Below are positions 8,258 to 17,579 of a DNA stretch of 64,000 nucleotides, in pieces. The position numbers and the translations under genes were made by a program. The notes beneath the pieces are model-generated. The model worked only from the letters and a program-made list of their open reading frames with translations. It ran no database searches and had not been told where the DNA came from. This stretch comes from an uncultured bacterium (GTDB taxonomy: Bacteria; Vulcanimicrobiota; Xenobia; Xenobiales; Xenobiaceae), in the NCBI GenBank assembly GCA_934621605.1, contig CAKTUZ010000018.1, positions 1-64,000 of the forward strand. Reading direction: 5' to 3'. Positions within the stretch are counted from its first letter, which is position 1, and every line of letters begins with the position of its first letter.

Positions 8258-10129
8258 TTAATTTTTTCTGATTACTACGACAGTGGTATTATCGTCAGCT
8301 CCGCGCTCCAAACAAGTATTTACCAATAATTCGCAGATTTGAGCAGGCGCTAAATTCTTCTGGAAATAAGAGAATAATTCTTCATCGCTATAATATTCCC
8401 ACACCCCGTCTGAACTTAGCATGAGATATTCTCCCGGAGCTAAAGTGCGACGGTAAATTTCTACCTCCACATCCGTCTGAGTACCTAAAGCTCGGTAAAT
8501 GATAGAACGCTTGGGAGAGCGACGCGCTTCCTCCCTAGTTAAAGTACCCATTTGCACCAACTGACCTACTACAGAATGATCTGTGGTGACCTGATCAAGC
8601 TCTTTGGACATGCGATAGCCGCGTGTATCGCCTACATGGCCAAAAGTGACATTCTCTCCATCCAGAAGTACGCAAGAAATAGTGCACCCCATACCGCGAC
8701 GGCGCGGAGATTTGCAAGCATAATTAAAAATAATCTCGTTGGCTCTTTTAATGGCATGTTCCAAAATGAAAGCATTGCGTTCCAAAGGCTTCTCTGGCAG
8801 GAGCAAAGTCGTGGCCGCATCATTTTTAAGGGGCATAAAGAGACGTACCAATTCAGCAGCAATAGCCCTAACTGCCAGAGAAGCCGCCTTGTCGCCTTCG
8901 GCTTCTCCACCCATACCGTCGATAACTCCGACAAATTGAACAGTAGTCGGAATATCGCGCTCGCAAGCAGAAAGCGTCAGTTCCAAATAAGCGTCTTGGT
9001 TAATCTTACGCACCGCTCCAACATTGGTCTTTTTGGCCACAGTGTAACCGCCAAAAACCGATCGAGTTACTTTATAGCCAGGTTTCTCTCGCGGCTCGCT
9101 CACTTCTTCGGCACTTACACCAGGCATAGAAACGCAAGCCTGTAAAGCTTCAGCCATTTCGGAGGCGGAAAGCCAGCGTTCTTGAGGGTTACGCTTAATG
9201 GCCCGCGTGATCACTCTGGTGAGAGCCTTAGCCTTAAGGCGCAAAGCTGCCGGAAAGACATTAGCCGACATGTCGCTGATGCTTACCGTTTTGCCAGTAA
9301 GCAAGTAAAAAAGCAGAGCACCAACGCTGAAAATGTCGGAGCGCCTACTAAGTTCGCCCCCTTCTAAGCCATAGGCTTCAGGAGCGGAGAAACCATCTAT
9401 TACTGTACACACATCATTGGCTTGGAACTTGGCAACTACGCGGTCGTAGCGAGTGAGCACAGCCCTCTTTTGCGGAGTGATCCAAACCGAATCTAAAGAA
9501 ATACCGTTAAAGAGCTTGCACATATTGTGAAAAATTTTTAAGGAACTTAAAATATCACAGCCGATCTGATTGATTTCGGCAACGCTCAAAGAATTATTTT
9601 GCAAATATTGGCGCAAAGGAATACCGGGATTCGGTCCCAGCAAATACTTTTTGCCAATGCCGTCTTCTGCTTCTTTCAGCTCCCAAAGTAACCACATACA
9701 ATCATGATCTACAGGGGAAAGATCGGCAAATACCTCAGAGGCTTTCGCAGGATCGGAGGGAAATTCACACAGCAAAAGGCTCCTGTCCGCTTCTTCACTA
9801 ATTACAGAGGCCGATTCAGACTGGCTCTCGGAAGTTCCAGGCTTTTCCTTAAAGACGTCTTCTTGAAGTTCAGCTTCTGGTTGTTCACATGTCGGATCGG
9901 TCGTATCGGCAACCTTCAGATCTCTTAATTCGTAAAAAATGCAATCAGCGTCACTTTGCAACACGGAAACAACTTCATAATGCTGCCAAACAATTTGTCC
10001 CACTTCCAAAGGGCCGTTTTTAAGTGCCTTTTCATATTTATTAACTTGTTCTAACTTCAACTGAGCTCCGCATTCATCGCAATAAATATCTTCTTTGTTG
10101 TTTTCGCAGCCACAAGTTGGACAAATCAT
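8258..10129 (-). CDS. Zinc ribbon - pseudokinase - PP2C phosphatase fusion
   Basis: A 623-residue three-part protein. Residues 1-25 form a zinc ribbon ('CPTCG...CDECG'). Residues about 45-350 look like a Ser/Thr kinase fold: the C-lobe 'GFSAPEAYG' and 'SDIFSVGALLFYLLTGK' are recognisable. However, the catalytic loop reads 'LFNGISLDSVWI' instead of HRDxKxxN, and no DFG is seen, so it should be inactive. Residues 369-623 are a PP2C phosphatase with intact metal ligands: 'NQDAY' (Asp379), 'DGMGG' (Asp404), 'GHVGDTRGY', 'SSDGVWE' (Asp574) and 'ADDNTT' (Asp612/613). It probably dephosphorylates targets of the neighbouring kinase. The ATG at 10127-10129 has AAAGG upstream. Confidence 0.9.
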   Translation of the reverse strand: MICPTCGCENNKEDIYCDECGAQLKLEQVNKYEKALKNGPLEVGQIVWQHYEVVSVLQSDADCIFYELRDLKVADTTDPTCEQPEAELQEDVFKEKPGTSESQSESASVISEEADRSLLLCEFPSDPAKASEVFADLSPVDHDCMWLLWELKEAEDGIGKKYLLGPNPGIPLRQYLQNNSLSVAEINQIGCDILSSLKIFHNMCKLFNGISLDSVWITPQKRAVLTRYDRVVAKFQANDVCTVIDGFSAPEAYGLEGGELSRRSDIFSVGALLFYLLTGKTVSISDMSANVFPAALRLKAKALTRVITRAIKRNPQERWLSASEMAEALQACVSMPGVSAEEVSEPREKPGYKVTRSVFGGYTVAKKTNVGAVRKINQDAYLELTLSACERDIPTTVQFVGVIDGMGGEAEGDKAASLAVRAIAAELVRLFMPLKNDAATTLLLPEKPLERNAFILEHAIKRANEIIFNYACKSPRRRGMGCTISCVLLDGENVTFGHVGDTRGYRMSKELDQVTTDHSVVGQLVQMGTLTREEARRSPKRSIIYRALGTQTDVEVEIYRRTLAPGEYLMLSSDGVWEYYSDEELFSYFQKNLAPAQICELLVNTCLERGADDNTTVVVIRKN

Positions 10130-10268
10130 CTTTGAGCCTTTATCCTCCGCCTCAAACTATTCACGGCCAGTTTACCGTTTGTAAAAACGTCTCCGCCGTT
10201 TAGCTTCAACGCCAACAAGGAAAAAACATTCTGCCCCTACCAATATCCATACAAAGCTTGGAATGAAC

Positions 10269-11831
10269 CTAAAATAATGATTTAAACAGATATTGTATTA
10301 TTATCATTAACACAGTAGCACTAACAGATACAATTAAGCTAATAATAAAAAAAGTAACAATACGCGGGCGCAGTTCTTTTTCGTTAAAGAACCACATTAC
10401 CAACAAAGCAATAGTAGCAATCAAACCGATATACGGAATAATGGAACAAGCAGTCAAAAACAGAATAGTTGTCCAGGCAAAGCACCCCAATTCTCTTTCC
10501 GACAGCACAAAGCTGACCAACATACTGAATTTGCCCAGTCTTATTTGGGCGCTATGTTGCCCAGAACGGCTCATCTTGCCCGGATCGGCAAAAATTTCTA
10601 CGGCTACATCAGTTCCTTTAACATATTCAGGCTTACAAAATATCCAATCCTCACTGACTTCCAAGCGACCATCAACTTCTCCCTGTAACCAGATTTTCGT
10701 CTTTTGGGCCCCTTCATAAGCATAATGAGAACCGAAATCCAAACAAGACTGAGCAAAAGGCCCTGAATTCGGCTCCTCTATTACTTTGGTAATATTGGTT
10801 CCTGCGGTTTGAGAACTAGTTGCCGAAGAAATTGATCGCTCAGTCCCTGTAGGTGCAGCAGCAATAACCGATGCCGAAGAACTGCTTCTGGAATTGTTAA
10901 CTGAGGGTGCTTGAGAAACATTGCTCGGCGAAACTGAGGCAGAAGCCATAGAACCGGTTCTAAATAAGTTTACAGCAAAGGCCTTGGCATAAGCAGAGTC
11001 CGGAGCGACTAAACTTACCGGAATAGCACTTAAAAGCGCCTGTTCAAATTCCTTAACGCTATTCCAGCGTTCATCTGGTTTTAAACGGCAGCATTTCAGA
11101 ATAACTTCATCAAGCTTTTTAGGCAAAGAGGGCACTAACTCACTGGGAGGTTGAAAAGAAAACATACTCTCTTCAGGACTCTTTCCGGTGAGACAATGGT
11201 GCAAAGAAGCTCCTAAAGCATAAATATCGGTGCGAGCATCCGATTGCCCTCGACCATATTGCTCGGGAGCGGCATAACCGGGCGTTCCTAAAACTCTAGT
11301 ATCAACATTTTTACCCTTAGTAAAAAAGCGAGCTATACCGAAATCGATCAGTTTAACAATCCCTGAAGAAGTCAACATAATATTGCCAGGCTTCAAATCA
11401 CGGAAAATAATCGGCGGCTTATGTTTATGCAAATAATCCAAAACATCAGCAAGCTGAACGGCTAGATTCAATACTTGTTCTAAAGGCAAACGTCCATGAG
11501 GACTCTGACTAATGAGCTTTTCAAAGGTCTGTCCCTCTACCAAATCCATAACAATGTACTGACGCCCATTTTCTGCGAAGCTTTGATACATGCGCGGCAA
11601 GCTGGGATGCTCCAATTCACACAATATCTCAAACTCTGTTTTGAAACTTTCCAAAGCTTCCTGACGCTCTGCCGGATCATCAAAGCCATCATTCATCTCT
11701 TTAATAGCCCAACAACGCTTAGAATCGGAGTCGGAAGCTTTATAGACGGCTCCCATACCGCCACGTCCCAGAACATCTTCTATAGTGTAACGCTTAGCCA
11801 GTACATCGCCTACCTGTAAATTCGCAGCCAT
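10269..11831 (-). CDS. Membrane-anchored Ser/Thr protein kinase
   Basis: A 520-residue Hanks-type kinase. The N-terminal catalytic domain (about 12-275) has the Gly loop 'GRGGMGAVY' (22-30), Lys44 in 'AIKE', the catalytic loop 'FRDLKPGN' (Asp145), 'IDFG' (Asp163) and 'TPGYAAPEQYG'. A Ser/Ala/Thr-rich linker (about 290-360) leads to a beta-rich segment and two or more hydrophobic helices at about 450-518, so it is anchored from the C-terminus. I chose the ATG at 11829-11831 because GAGGAG lies upstream (spacing about 14); a TTG 33 bases earlier lacks a ribosome site. It is the only active kinase seen in this run, which also encodes FHA readers and a PP2C phosphatase. Confidence 0.92.
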   Translation of the reverse strand: MAANLQVGDVLAKRYTIEDVLGRGGMGAVYKASDSDSKRCWAIKEMNDGFDDPAERQEALESFKTEFEILCELEHPSLPRMYQSFAENGRQYIVMDLVEGQTFEKLISQSPHGRLPLEQVLNLAVQLADVLDYLHKHKPPIIFRDLKPGNIMLTSSGIVKLIDFGIARFFTKGKNVDTRVLGTPGYAAPEQYGRGQSDARTDIYALGASLHHCLTGKSPEESMFSFQPPSELVPSLPKKLDEVILKCCRLKPDERWNSVKEFEQALLSAIPVSLVAPDSAYAKAFAVNLFRTGSMASASVSPSNVSQAPSVNNSRSSSSASVIAAAPTGTERSISSATSSQTAGTNITKVIEEPNSGPFAQSCLDFGSHYAYEGAQKTKIWLQGEVDGRLEVSEDWIFCKPEYVKGTDVAVEIFADPGKMSRSGQHSAQIRLGKFSMLVSFVLSERELGCFAWTTILFLTACSIIPYIGLIATIALLVMWFFNEKELRPRIVTFFIISLIVSVSATVLMIIIQYLFKSLF

Positions 11832-11878
11832 ATTATTTACTACAACTCCTCTTAAAACGTGCAATCTATCGGGCAGAC

Positions 11879-13114
11879 CTAAAGTTCATTCATATACACA
11901 CGCTCAACTAAGCGACGCCTCTCCACGTATTGAGGATGAGTGTCGAAACCGATTGATCCTCCTTGGGCTTTTTCCACTAAGCCTATAAACCAGAATCCTT
12001 CTTCAAAGTCTTGTACACGTAAACCAATAGATTTACCTAACTTGGCAGCATAAATATCAGCCTCGCGCTCTTGGTCGGGAGTTAATTTGGCAGTTAAGAA
12101 GCGACGTACTTCCGCATTAGCTTCTCCTGGAGTCATTAATTCATCAAGACGCTTTTTTAGGGAAACTGTCTTGTTCAAACGAGCCTGACTGTGTCCCAAA
12201 AGGCAATGACTGATTTCGTGACAAAGCACCGGAGCCAAAAGTTTCTCAAAATTGCGCATAGCCTCACGATCGGACAAACTGGAATCATAACCGTTAGGCA
12301 AAGGAATATGAGCAGGATTGGCCCATTTTACCCCATCTCGATCTATAGAATGGAAAGACATAGCCTCCCACTTCAATCCTGATTTACTACAAAAAAAAGT
12401 TTCACTCAAAGAAAAAGGCAAATAAGGGTTAGCTACATTGGCATTGGGTCTATACAACAAACCGTGAGATATATCGGTAAACTTAGCCACCGTACCGCGC
12501 TTGGGGGAGTTTTTTCCAACATTAGATGCATACACAGCCAAAGCTTGTTCATAGGCATTGTCATAACTACCGCAATAAGCTTTATATTGAGCTACGCGAT
12601 ACAAAGTATCAAGCATAAAACTGTCGAGCAAAATAACACGATAAGATGCAAAACTATTGTAAGAGTGATTGGCCGCAAAAGAGCCTATAATTAAACGTTC
12701 ATTGGTGGGAGTATATTGTCCCAACGTGGTGGAAGTGTATTTTCTCCCTTGATAAGGGGGTAGTTGATTTAGAGCTCTAAGCTCAACATAATAGGGTAAA
12801 GAATATACTTTTGACAAATTGGGAGTGAGAGAAGCGCAAATCCTTCCCAAAATGTTGGCATAGCGCACATCCAAAGCGTAGCTCTCCAAAGCTATAGCCA
12901 AAGATTTTTTACTGCTGGTCAACACCGCTTTTTTTATCGCCTGGGGTAATTCTTTTTCGGGAACACCACGCAATCTTTCATAAGTAGGCAAAGAAGCTTC
13001 TGAAAACTCAAAATCGTCCCAAGCAAAACTGACGGCCGTTAAAAGTAGAACCGCAGTCAAACCGAAAAATATAGTCGTCGCAGTTAGACAACGCTTTTTC
13101 AATGTTGTAAACAT
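11879..13114 (-). CDS. M48-family zinc metalloprotease, exported or membrane-anchored
   Basis: A 411-residue protein with an N-terminal hydrophobic segment (residues 12-31) ending in an Ala-rich stretch, suiting a signal peptide or anchor. The zinc site is 'HEISH' (His299, Glu300, His303), with the downstream ligand region 'EREADIYAAKLG' (about 349-360), typical of M48 peptidases such as HtpX, Oma1 and BepA. The start is the ATG at 13112-13114, with AAAGGAG nine bases upstream; the longer frame from a TTG would read through that ribosome site. It lies 47 bases before the kinase gene and 42 after speH. The role is probably envelope protein quality control; the substrate is unknown. Confidence 0.87.
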   Translation of the reverse strand: MFTTLKKRCLTATTIFFGLTAVLLLTAVSFAWDDFEFSEASLPTYERLRGVPEKELPQAIKKAVLTSSKKSLAIALESYALDVRYANILGRICASLTPNLSKVYSLPYYVELRALNQLPPYQGRKYTSTTLGQYTPTNERLIIGSFAANHSYNSFASYRVILLDSFMLDTLYRVAQYKAYCGSYDNAYEQALAVYASNVGKNSPKRGTVAKFTDISHGLLYRPNANVANPYLPFSLSETFFCSKSGLKWEAMSFHSIDRDGVKWANPAHIPLPNGYDSSLSDREAMRNFEKLLAPVLCHEISHCLLGHSQARLNKTVSLKKRLDELMTPGEANAEVRRFLTAKLTPDQEREADIYAAKLGKSIGLRVQDFEEGFWFIGLVEKAQGGSIGFDTHPQYVERRRLVERVYMNEL

Positions 13115-13156
13115 TCTTCCGCTCCTTTTCCCCAATTAGCCGTAAGAGTATGTATT

Positions 13157-13588
13157 CTACTCCGGAAGCGAAGTCCTATCCCCTTTTAAATCAGCCTCAT
13201 ATCTATATTGTTTCTCTCCGCAGTAAATTCCACGCTGAATAGTTAAATATTCGCCGTAATCTGATTTAAATAACTTAGCCAGTAAACGACAAGCCTTCTC
13301 CGGTTTGGTATCAGAGCCGCAAGTATAGAAATCGCAAGCTGCATAACCACATTCGGGCCAAGTATGAATTGATAAATGGGACTCAGCGATAATGAGTACA
13401 CCGCTGACTCCTCCGTTACCAAAACGATAAAAAGAAGAATCGAGCACCGTAGCCCCAGCTATATTTGCCGCTTTAAACAAAGCCTCTCTAATAAAAGTCA
13501 TATCTTTTAATCTATCTTGATCGCATTCCGAAAATTCGGCAATAATATGTTTTCCCAAAGTAGCTTCAGAAGAAGCTGTCAATTCCAT
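13157..13588 (-). CDS. speH: S-adenosylmethionine decarboxylase proenzyme (prokaryotic type)
   Basis: A 143-residue AdoMet decarboxylase. It self-cleaves at the Glu69-Ser70 bond in 'AESHLSIHTWPE', converting Ser70 into the pyruvoyl cofactor. His75 and Cys90 fall exactly where the Thermotoga enzyme has its processing and catalytic residues (Ser63, His68, Cys83). It makes decarboxylated AdoMet, the aminopropyl donor for spermidine-type synthases; one such enzyme is encoded divergently at 16083. The ATG at 13586-13588 is preceded by GGAG at seven bases, so the longer upstream frame is not used. It is first in the long minus-strand run with the M48 protease and kinase. Confidence 0.94.
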   Translation of the reverse strand: MELTASSEATLGKHIIAEFSECDQDRLKDMTFIREALFKAANIAGATVLDSSFYRFGNGGVSGVLIIAESHLSIHTWPECGYAACDFYTCGSDTKPEKACRLLAKLFKSDYGEYLTIQRGIYCGEKQYRYEADLKGDRTSLPE

Positions 13589-13769
13589 ACTTATTCTCCA
13601 CTGACTCAAGGCAACTTGAGTCTTATTACCTCTATATCCCATCTGCAAAGTAGAACGGTATTTTTTTCCAAGAACTCTAGACCCTTTTGCTAAGATTTGC
13701 AAATTTTTCCGTTTATCGTAAAACTTACCGAACAAGGAATTAACCTAAAATTATAGGAAGTACAATCCT

Positions 13770-15773
13770 ATGTTCAGCATTAACTGTCCAAGCTGTGGTA
13801 ATCCGGTAGTATTTAAATTAGAAAGCTCGCTCTATTCAACTTGCGAGTTTTGTCAGACTGTCCTTATGCGCCAGAATATGAATGTGTGCAATATAGGCAA
13901 GGCTTCCTGTGTCCAAGCCGATTCTTCTCCGCTAAAGATCGGCACAACCGGCACTTATAAAGGGTTGTCTTTTGAAATTTTGGGACGCACTCAAGCTGTA
14001 CAAAACGATGGCTATTGGAATGAATGGTTTATTGCTTTTAGCGACGGACGCACAGGCTGGTTGAGTGAATCTATCGGCGAGTATTGTCTAACGGTTGAAG
14101 ATACCATAGATAAGTTCCCCGATTTTAACAAAGCTAAAATAGGTTCTGTTTTTACTCATAAAGATACGAAATATATTATTGCCAATAAGGGATCCGCTCG
14201 AGTAACAGCTTTTGAAGGTGAGTTGAATTTCGATCCGCAAGGCTCTTACGATTTATATTATATAGATCTGAGAAGTTTTTCCGGAAAAGCCGGCACCATA
14301 GATTACAGCGATTTTGCTGCTGGCAAAGGAAGTCCGGAAATTTTTATCGGCGAATACTTAGATTTTAATAATTTTCATTTTCAAAATCTGCGCGATGAAG
14401 AAGAGATGGTACGCCGCCGTTCTGAAATTGCACGCAGTTTCAAATGTCCCTCTTGCGGCGCTTCGCACGAATTGAAAAGCGGCAAGGTAGCCCGTTCCTA
14501 TGTTTGCGAATACTGCGGCAGTTGTGCCGATCTCTCTAATGACAGCGTCAAGCTTCTCTTCCAATATCAAACTAAACTAGATGCCAACGCTATGCGCATT
14601 CCTTTAGGTGCGGAGGCTATCTTCGAGGGAGTAAAATGGATAGTAACCGGCGCTCAGAGGAAATATTCCAAAGACGACGGCGTCAAAGAATATTGGGAAG
14701 AATATATACTTTATAATGACTTACAAGGCTATCGCTATTTAGAATATAATGATGGTAGTTGGGGTCTGAACTACATTATTCATAATGTCCCCTACCTGGC
14801 TGACGGAGCGCGGCGCAACTTCGTTTCTCCCAACAATAAAAGCGCTTCTATTTTCTATGAAGACACACTATACAAACACTACTCCTCTTATACAGGCTAT
14901 GTAGAAGCTGTTATCGGTGAGTTTCCCTATTTGGTCGTCAAGAATGAAACTTCCAAAATGACCGATTATATAGCCCCTCCCTACGGCTTATGTTCCGAAG
15001 AGAACGAAGAGGGTATTTTCTGGTCTAAAAGCGTCTACGTAAGTCCCGAGCAAATAGCCCAAGCCTTTAACAATCCGGCTTACAATGTACCTAGCAAAAA
15101 ATTAGGTATGCTTGAACCTAGTCGCGCTAAAAGCAAATTTTACAATTCGTTGATTAATTTTGCTATTGTTTCTGTAGTCATGTTGGCTTTTATTGTGCTG
15201 GCCATATGCAGGGATTCAAGAGTTACCGAATTTGGCACCAAAGTATATGCTGGTCAAGATTCTTCCTTTATCAGCGAAGAATTCGAAGTACCTGGCCGAT
15301 TTGGCAATTTGGGGATAACTTATCAATTTTATTGTAAGCCAACAGTTTGGGTTGAATACAATACTATTTTGATTAATGTTAAAACTAATGAAGCACGCGC
15401 TTTTGAAGCGGTAGGAGATTTTTGGAGAGAAGACGACGAAATTGGGGGTACCAATCCCGTTTCGATTCTCGTTCCCAGTGTACCAGGTGGTCAGTATCGC
15501 TTGCGCATTACTCCGCGTATCGGTTTTGGTAACGATGAATCAGGTAAGATTATCACTAAAAGCACCAACTCTAAACCTACCGATAATCAAAAAACGGAGA
15601 TACCTATTTTATCCTACGATGTGACAATCAGGCGCAATGTGCCTTTTTGGACATTTTGGATGATTGTGGAAGCTATTTTAGCCTTAGTTCCGGCTTGGTA
15701 CATGTTTATTTACTTTAATGAACATTCTGAACGCTGGTCTGACAGCGATCATTGTGACGACGATGACGACTAG
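13770..15773 (+). CDS. DUF4178 protein with two zinc ribbons and C-terminal membrane segments
   Basis: A 667-residue protein built as two repeats. Each has a zinc ribbon ('CPSCG...CEFC' at about 6-29 and 'CPSCG...CEYCG' at about 229-251) followed by a DUF4178-like beta domain (about 55-190 and 270-435). Telltale segments are 'YKGLSFEILGRTQ' with 'WNEWFIAF', and 'FEGVKWIVTGAQRKY' with 'YWEEYILYND'. A hydrophobic helix near 455-475, an extracytoplasmic beta-rich stretch, a second helix near 625-650 and an acidic Asp-rich tail complete it. DUF4178 genes are known to neighbour AdoMet decarboxylase and membrane aminopropyltransferase genes, as here. AGGAAG precedes the ATG. The molecular function is unknown. 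Confidence 0.8.
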   Translation: MFSINCPSCGNPVVFKLESSLYSTCEFCQTVLMRQNMNVCNIGKASCVQADSSPLKIGTTGTYKGLSFEILGRTQAVQNDGYWNEWFIAFSDGRTGWLSESIGEYCLTVEDTIDKFPDFNKAKIGSVFTHKDTKYIIANKGSARVTAFEGELNFDPQGSYDLYYIDLRSFSGKAGTIDYSDFAAGKGSPEIFIGEYLDFNNFHFQNLRDEEEMVRRRSEIARSFKCPSCGASHELKSGKVARSYVCEYCGSCADLSNDSVKLLFQYQTKLDANAMRIPLGAEAIFEGVKWIVTGAQRKYSKDDGVKEYWEEYILYNDLQGYRYLEYNDGSWGLNYIIHNVPYLADGARRNFVSPNNKSASIFYEDTLYKHYSSYTGYVEAVIGEFPYLVVKNETSKMTDYIAPPYGLCSEENEEGIFWSKSVYVSPEQIAQAFNNPAYNVPSKKLGMLEPSRAKSKFYNSLINFAIVSVVMLAFIVLAICRDSRVTEFGTKVYAGQDSSFISEEFEVPGRFGNLGITYQFYCKPTVWVEYNTILINVKTNEARAFEAVGDFWREDDEIGGTNPVSILVPSVPGGQYRLRITPRIGFGNDESGKIITKSTNSKPTDNQKTEIPILSYDVTIRRNVPFWTFWMIVEAILALVPAWYMFIYFNEHSERWSDSDHCDDDDD

Positions 15774-15839
15774 ATTTGTATTTTTACCACATTGAGCCTC
15801 TTTAAATAAAATTTTATCGCCGGAAAGGAGAGAGACATT

Positions 15840-16028
15840 ATGTTCAAGCATTGGTATGCCATAATTTGCTGGTCTTTAGGATTGCTTTTTGTAGTTTGTC
15901 AGTTTTTTGGCTGTCTGCCTATCGATCCTACTGAGGAAGCAGATGCTTCCCAAACTCCGGGACGAACAGTCCGCAATAACCGCAGCGCCCACCGAGGCTT
16001 TTTCTACACAATCTTTACCGGAAAATAA
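15840..16028 (+). CDS. Small putative lipoprotein
   Basis: A 62-residue frame with a strong ribosome site (AAGGAG, spacing about nine) before the ATG. The N-terminus is a hydrophobic leader of about 24 residues ending in a lipobox-like 'QFFGC' (Cys25), so the mature part would be about 38 residues, polar and rich in Pro, Thr and Arg. It lies between the DUF4178 gene (66 bases before) and the membrane aminopropyltransferase (54 bases after), all on one strand. I do not recognise a family. Its place in the module and its ribosome site are the reasons to believe it. Confidence 0.6.
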   Translation: MFKHWYAIICWSLGLLFVVCQFFGCLPIDPTEEADASQTPGRTVRNNRSAHRGFFYTIFTGK

Positions 16029-16082
16029 CACGATTTGTAACCTACTGTTTCGGCATATATTACCGTACTCTACAATAACATC

Positions 16083-17579
16083 ATGCACGCACTAATTCTT
16101 ATATCGGTTTTCGTAGTTGCTACTTGTAGCTTGATCTACGAACTTTTGGCCGGCACTCTGGCCAGTTATCTTTTGGGTGATTCAGTACTGCAGTTTTCTA
16201 CTGTAATCGGTACTTACATGTTTGCTCTCGGCTTAGGTTCTTGGCTGAGCAAGTTTATAGAAAACGATTTAAACACAAAGTTTGTGCGCTTGCAACTTAC
16301 CATAGGAACTTGCGGAGGCCTATCCGGAGCCTTGCTTTTCCTCACTTTCGGTTACACGAATGCCGGCAGTTTCCGCTTTATTCTGTACGCTGTCGTCAGC
16401 ATTATAGGTTTACTGAGCGGTTTGGAAGTACCTATGTTGCTGCGCATACTTAAAGATAAGTTGGAATTTAAAGATCTGCTTTCTCAGGTTCTTTCTTTGG
16501 ACTACATAGGCTCACTGATAGCCTCTCTGCTTTTTCCACTCTTTTTTGTTCCCCATCTGGGGCTAATCCGCACTTCCGCCTTCTTCGGCTTCGTCAATGT
16601 TCTGGTAGCTGTAGGTTTTTTATATATTTTTCCCATACATCAAAACGGACGTCGTCGCCTCACTTATGAATCTGTATTGGCCGCGATTCTCCTTATCGTT
16701 ACCTTTGTTACCGCTAACCGAATAACCAGACTAGCTGAAGAATCGCTCTATACCGATAGTATTATTATTTCTCGCCAAAGTCGCTATCAACGCCTCATTG
16801 TAACTCGTCGCAACAACGATGTGCGCCTTTATTTAAATAATAATTTGCAATTTTCTTCCCAAGATGAGAGCCGCTACCACGAAGCTTTGACCCTTCCGCC
16901 TTTGAAAGCCGCAAAATCGGCGGAAAAAGTGCTGATTTTGGGGGGTGGTGACGGCATGGCTGCCCGCGAATTATTGCGCGATCCCAGAGTTAAACATATA
17001 GATTTGGTAGACCTGGATCCGGAAATGACCGAGCTTTTCAGTCAGCATCATCTACTTACTTCACTTAATAATAATTCGCTCAATTCTCCCAAACTGACTA
17101 TTTTTAATCAAGATGCTTTTATTTGGATAGACGGATGCCGCGAACTCTACGATATTATCTTGGTAGATTTTCCCGATCCTAGTAACTTTTCTGTAGGCAA
17201 ACTTTATACGCGCAACTTTTTTCGCAAATTGACCGCCCACTTAAAAGCTGACGGGGCCGGTTCAATTCAGTGCACATCTCCTTACTTTGCTCGTCAGTCT
17301 TATTGGTGTATTATCAATACTTTGGCCAGTACCGGAATGGCTACAAATCCCTACCATGTTAACGTACCTTCTTTTGGTGAATGGGGCTTTTGTCTTTTTA
17401 CCCATAAGCCAATTGAGCTTCCCCGGTGCACAGGTTCACGCTTTTTAACACCAGGATTTACCGAAGCTATGTTTTCTTTACCTAAAGATATGGCTTACGT
17501 TCCTACAGAAATAAATCAACTGCACAATCAAATTTTAGTTCACTATTACGATAAAGATTGGCAGACGATGGAACAATGA
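16083..17579 (+). CDS. Membrane-bound polyamine aminopropyltransferase (spermidine synthase-like)
   Basis: A 498-residue protein. The first about 210 residues form around six or seven membrane helices. The remaining half is a spermidine-synthase-type methyltransferase fold with 'LILGGGDGMAARELL' (286-298, decarboxylated AdoMet binding), the acidic 'VDLDPEM' (309-315), 'NQDAF' (342-346) and 'VDFPDPSN..LYT' (361-376, catalytic Asp region). It should transfer the aminopropyl group supplied by SpeH, but fusion to a membrane domain suggests the acceptor is in or at the membrane rather than free putrescine. Its stop overlaps the start of the next gene (ATGA, 17576-17579), indicating translational coupling. 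Confidence 0.88.
   Translation: MHALILISVFVVATCSLIYELLAGTLASYLLGDSVLQFSTVIGTYMFALGLGSWLSKFIENDLNTKFVRLQLTIGTCGGLSGALLFLTFGYTNAGSFRFILYAVVSIIGLLSGLEVPMLLRILKDKLEFKDLLSQVLSLDYIGSLIASLLFPLFFVPHLGLIRTSAFFGFVNVLVAVGFLYIFPIHQNGRRRLTYESVLAAILLIVTFVTANRITRLAEESLYTDSIIISRQSRYQRLIVTRRNNDVRLYLNNNLQFSSQDESRYHEALTLPPLKAAKSAEKVLILGGGDGMAARELLRDPRVKHIDLVDLDPEMTELFSQHHLLTSLNNNSLNSPKLTIFNQDAFIWIDGCRELYDIILVDFPDPSNFSVGKLYTRNFFRKLTAHLKADGAGSIQCTSPYFARQSYWCIINTLASTGMATNPYHVNVPSFGEWGFCLFTHKPIELPRCTGSRFLTPGFTEAMFSLPKDMAYVPTEINQLHNQILVHYYDKDWQTMEQ

Noticed and set aside
8552..9145. 197-residue plus-strand frame opposite the PP2C gene
   Set aside because: It is antisense to a gene with clear PP2C motifs, has no ribosome site and no recognisable domain; a shadow frame.
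13589..13735. 49-residue N-terminal extension of SpeH
   Set aside because: The ATG at 13,588 has GGAG at seven bases, and SpeH family alignment starts there; the extension is upstream leader.
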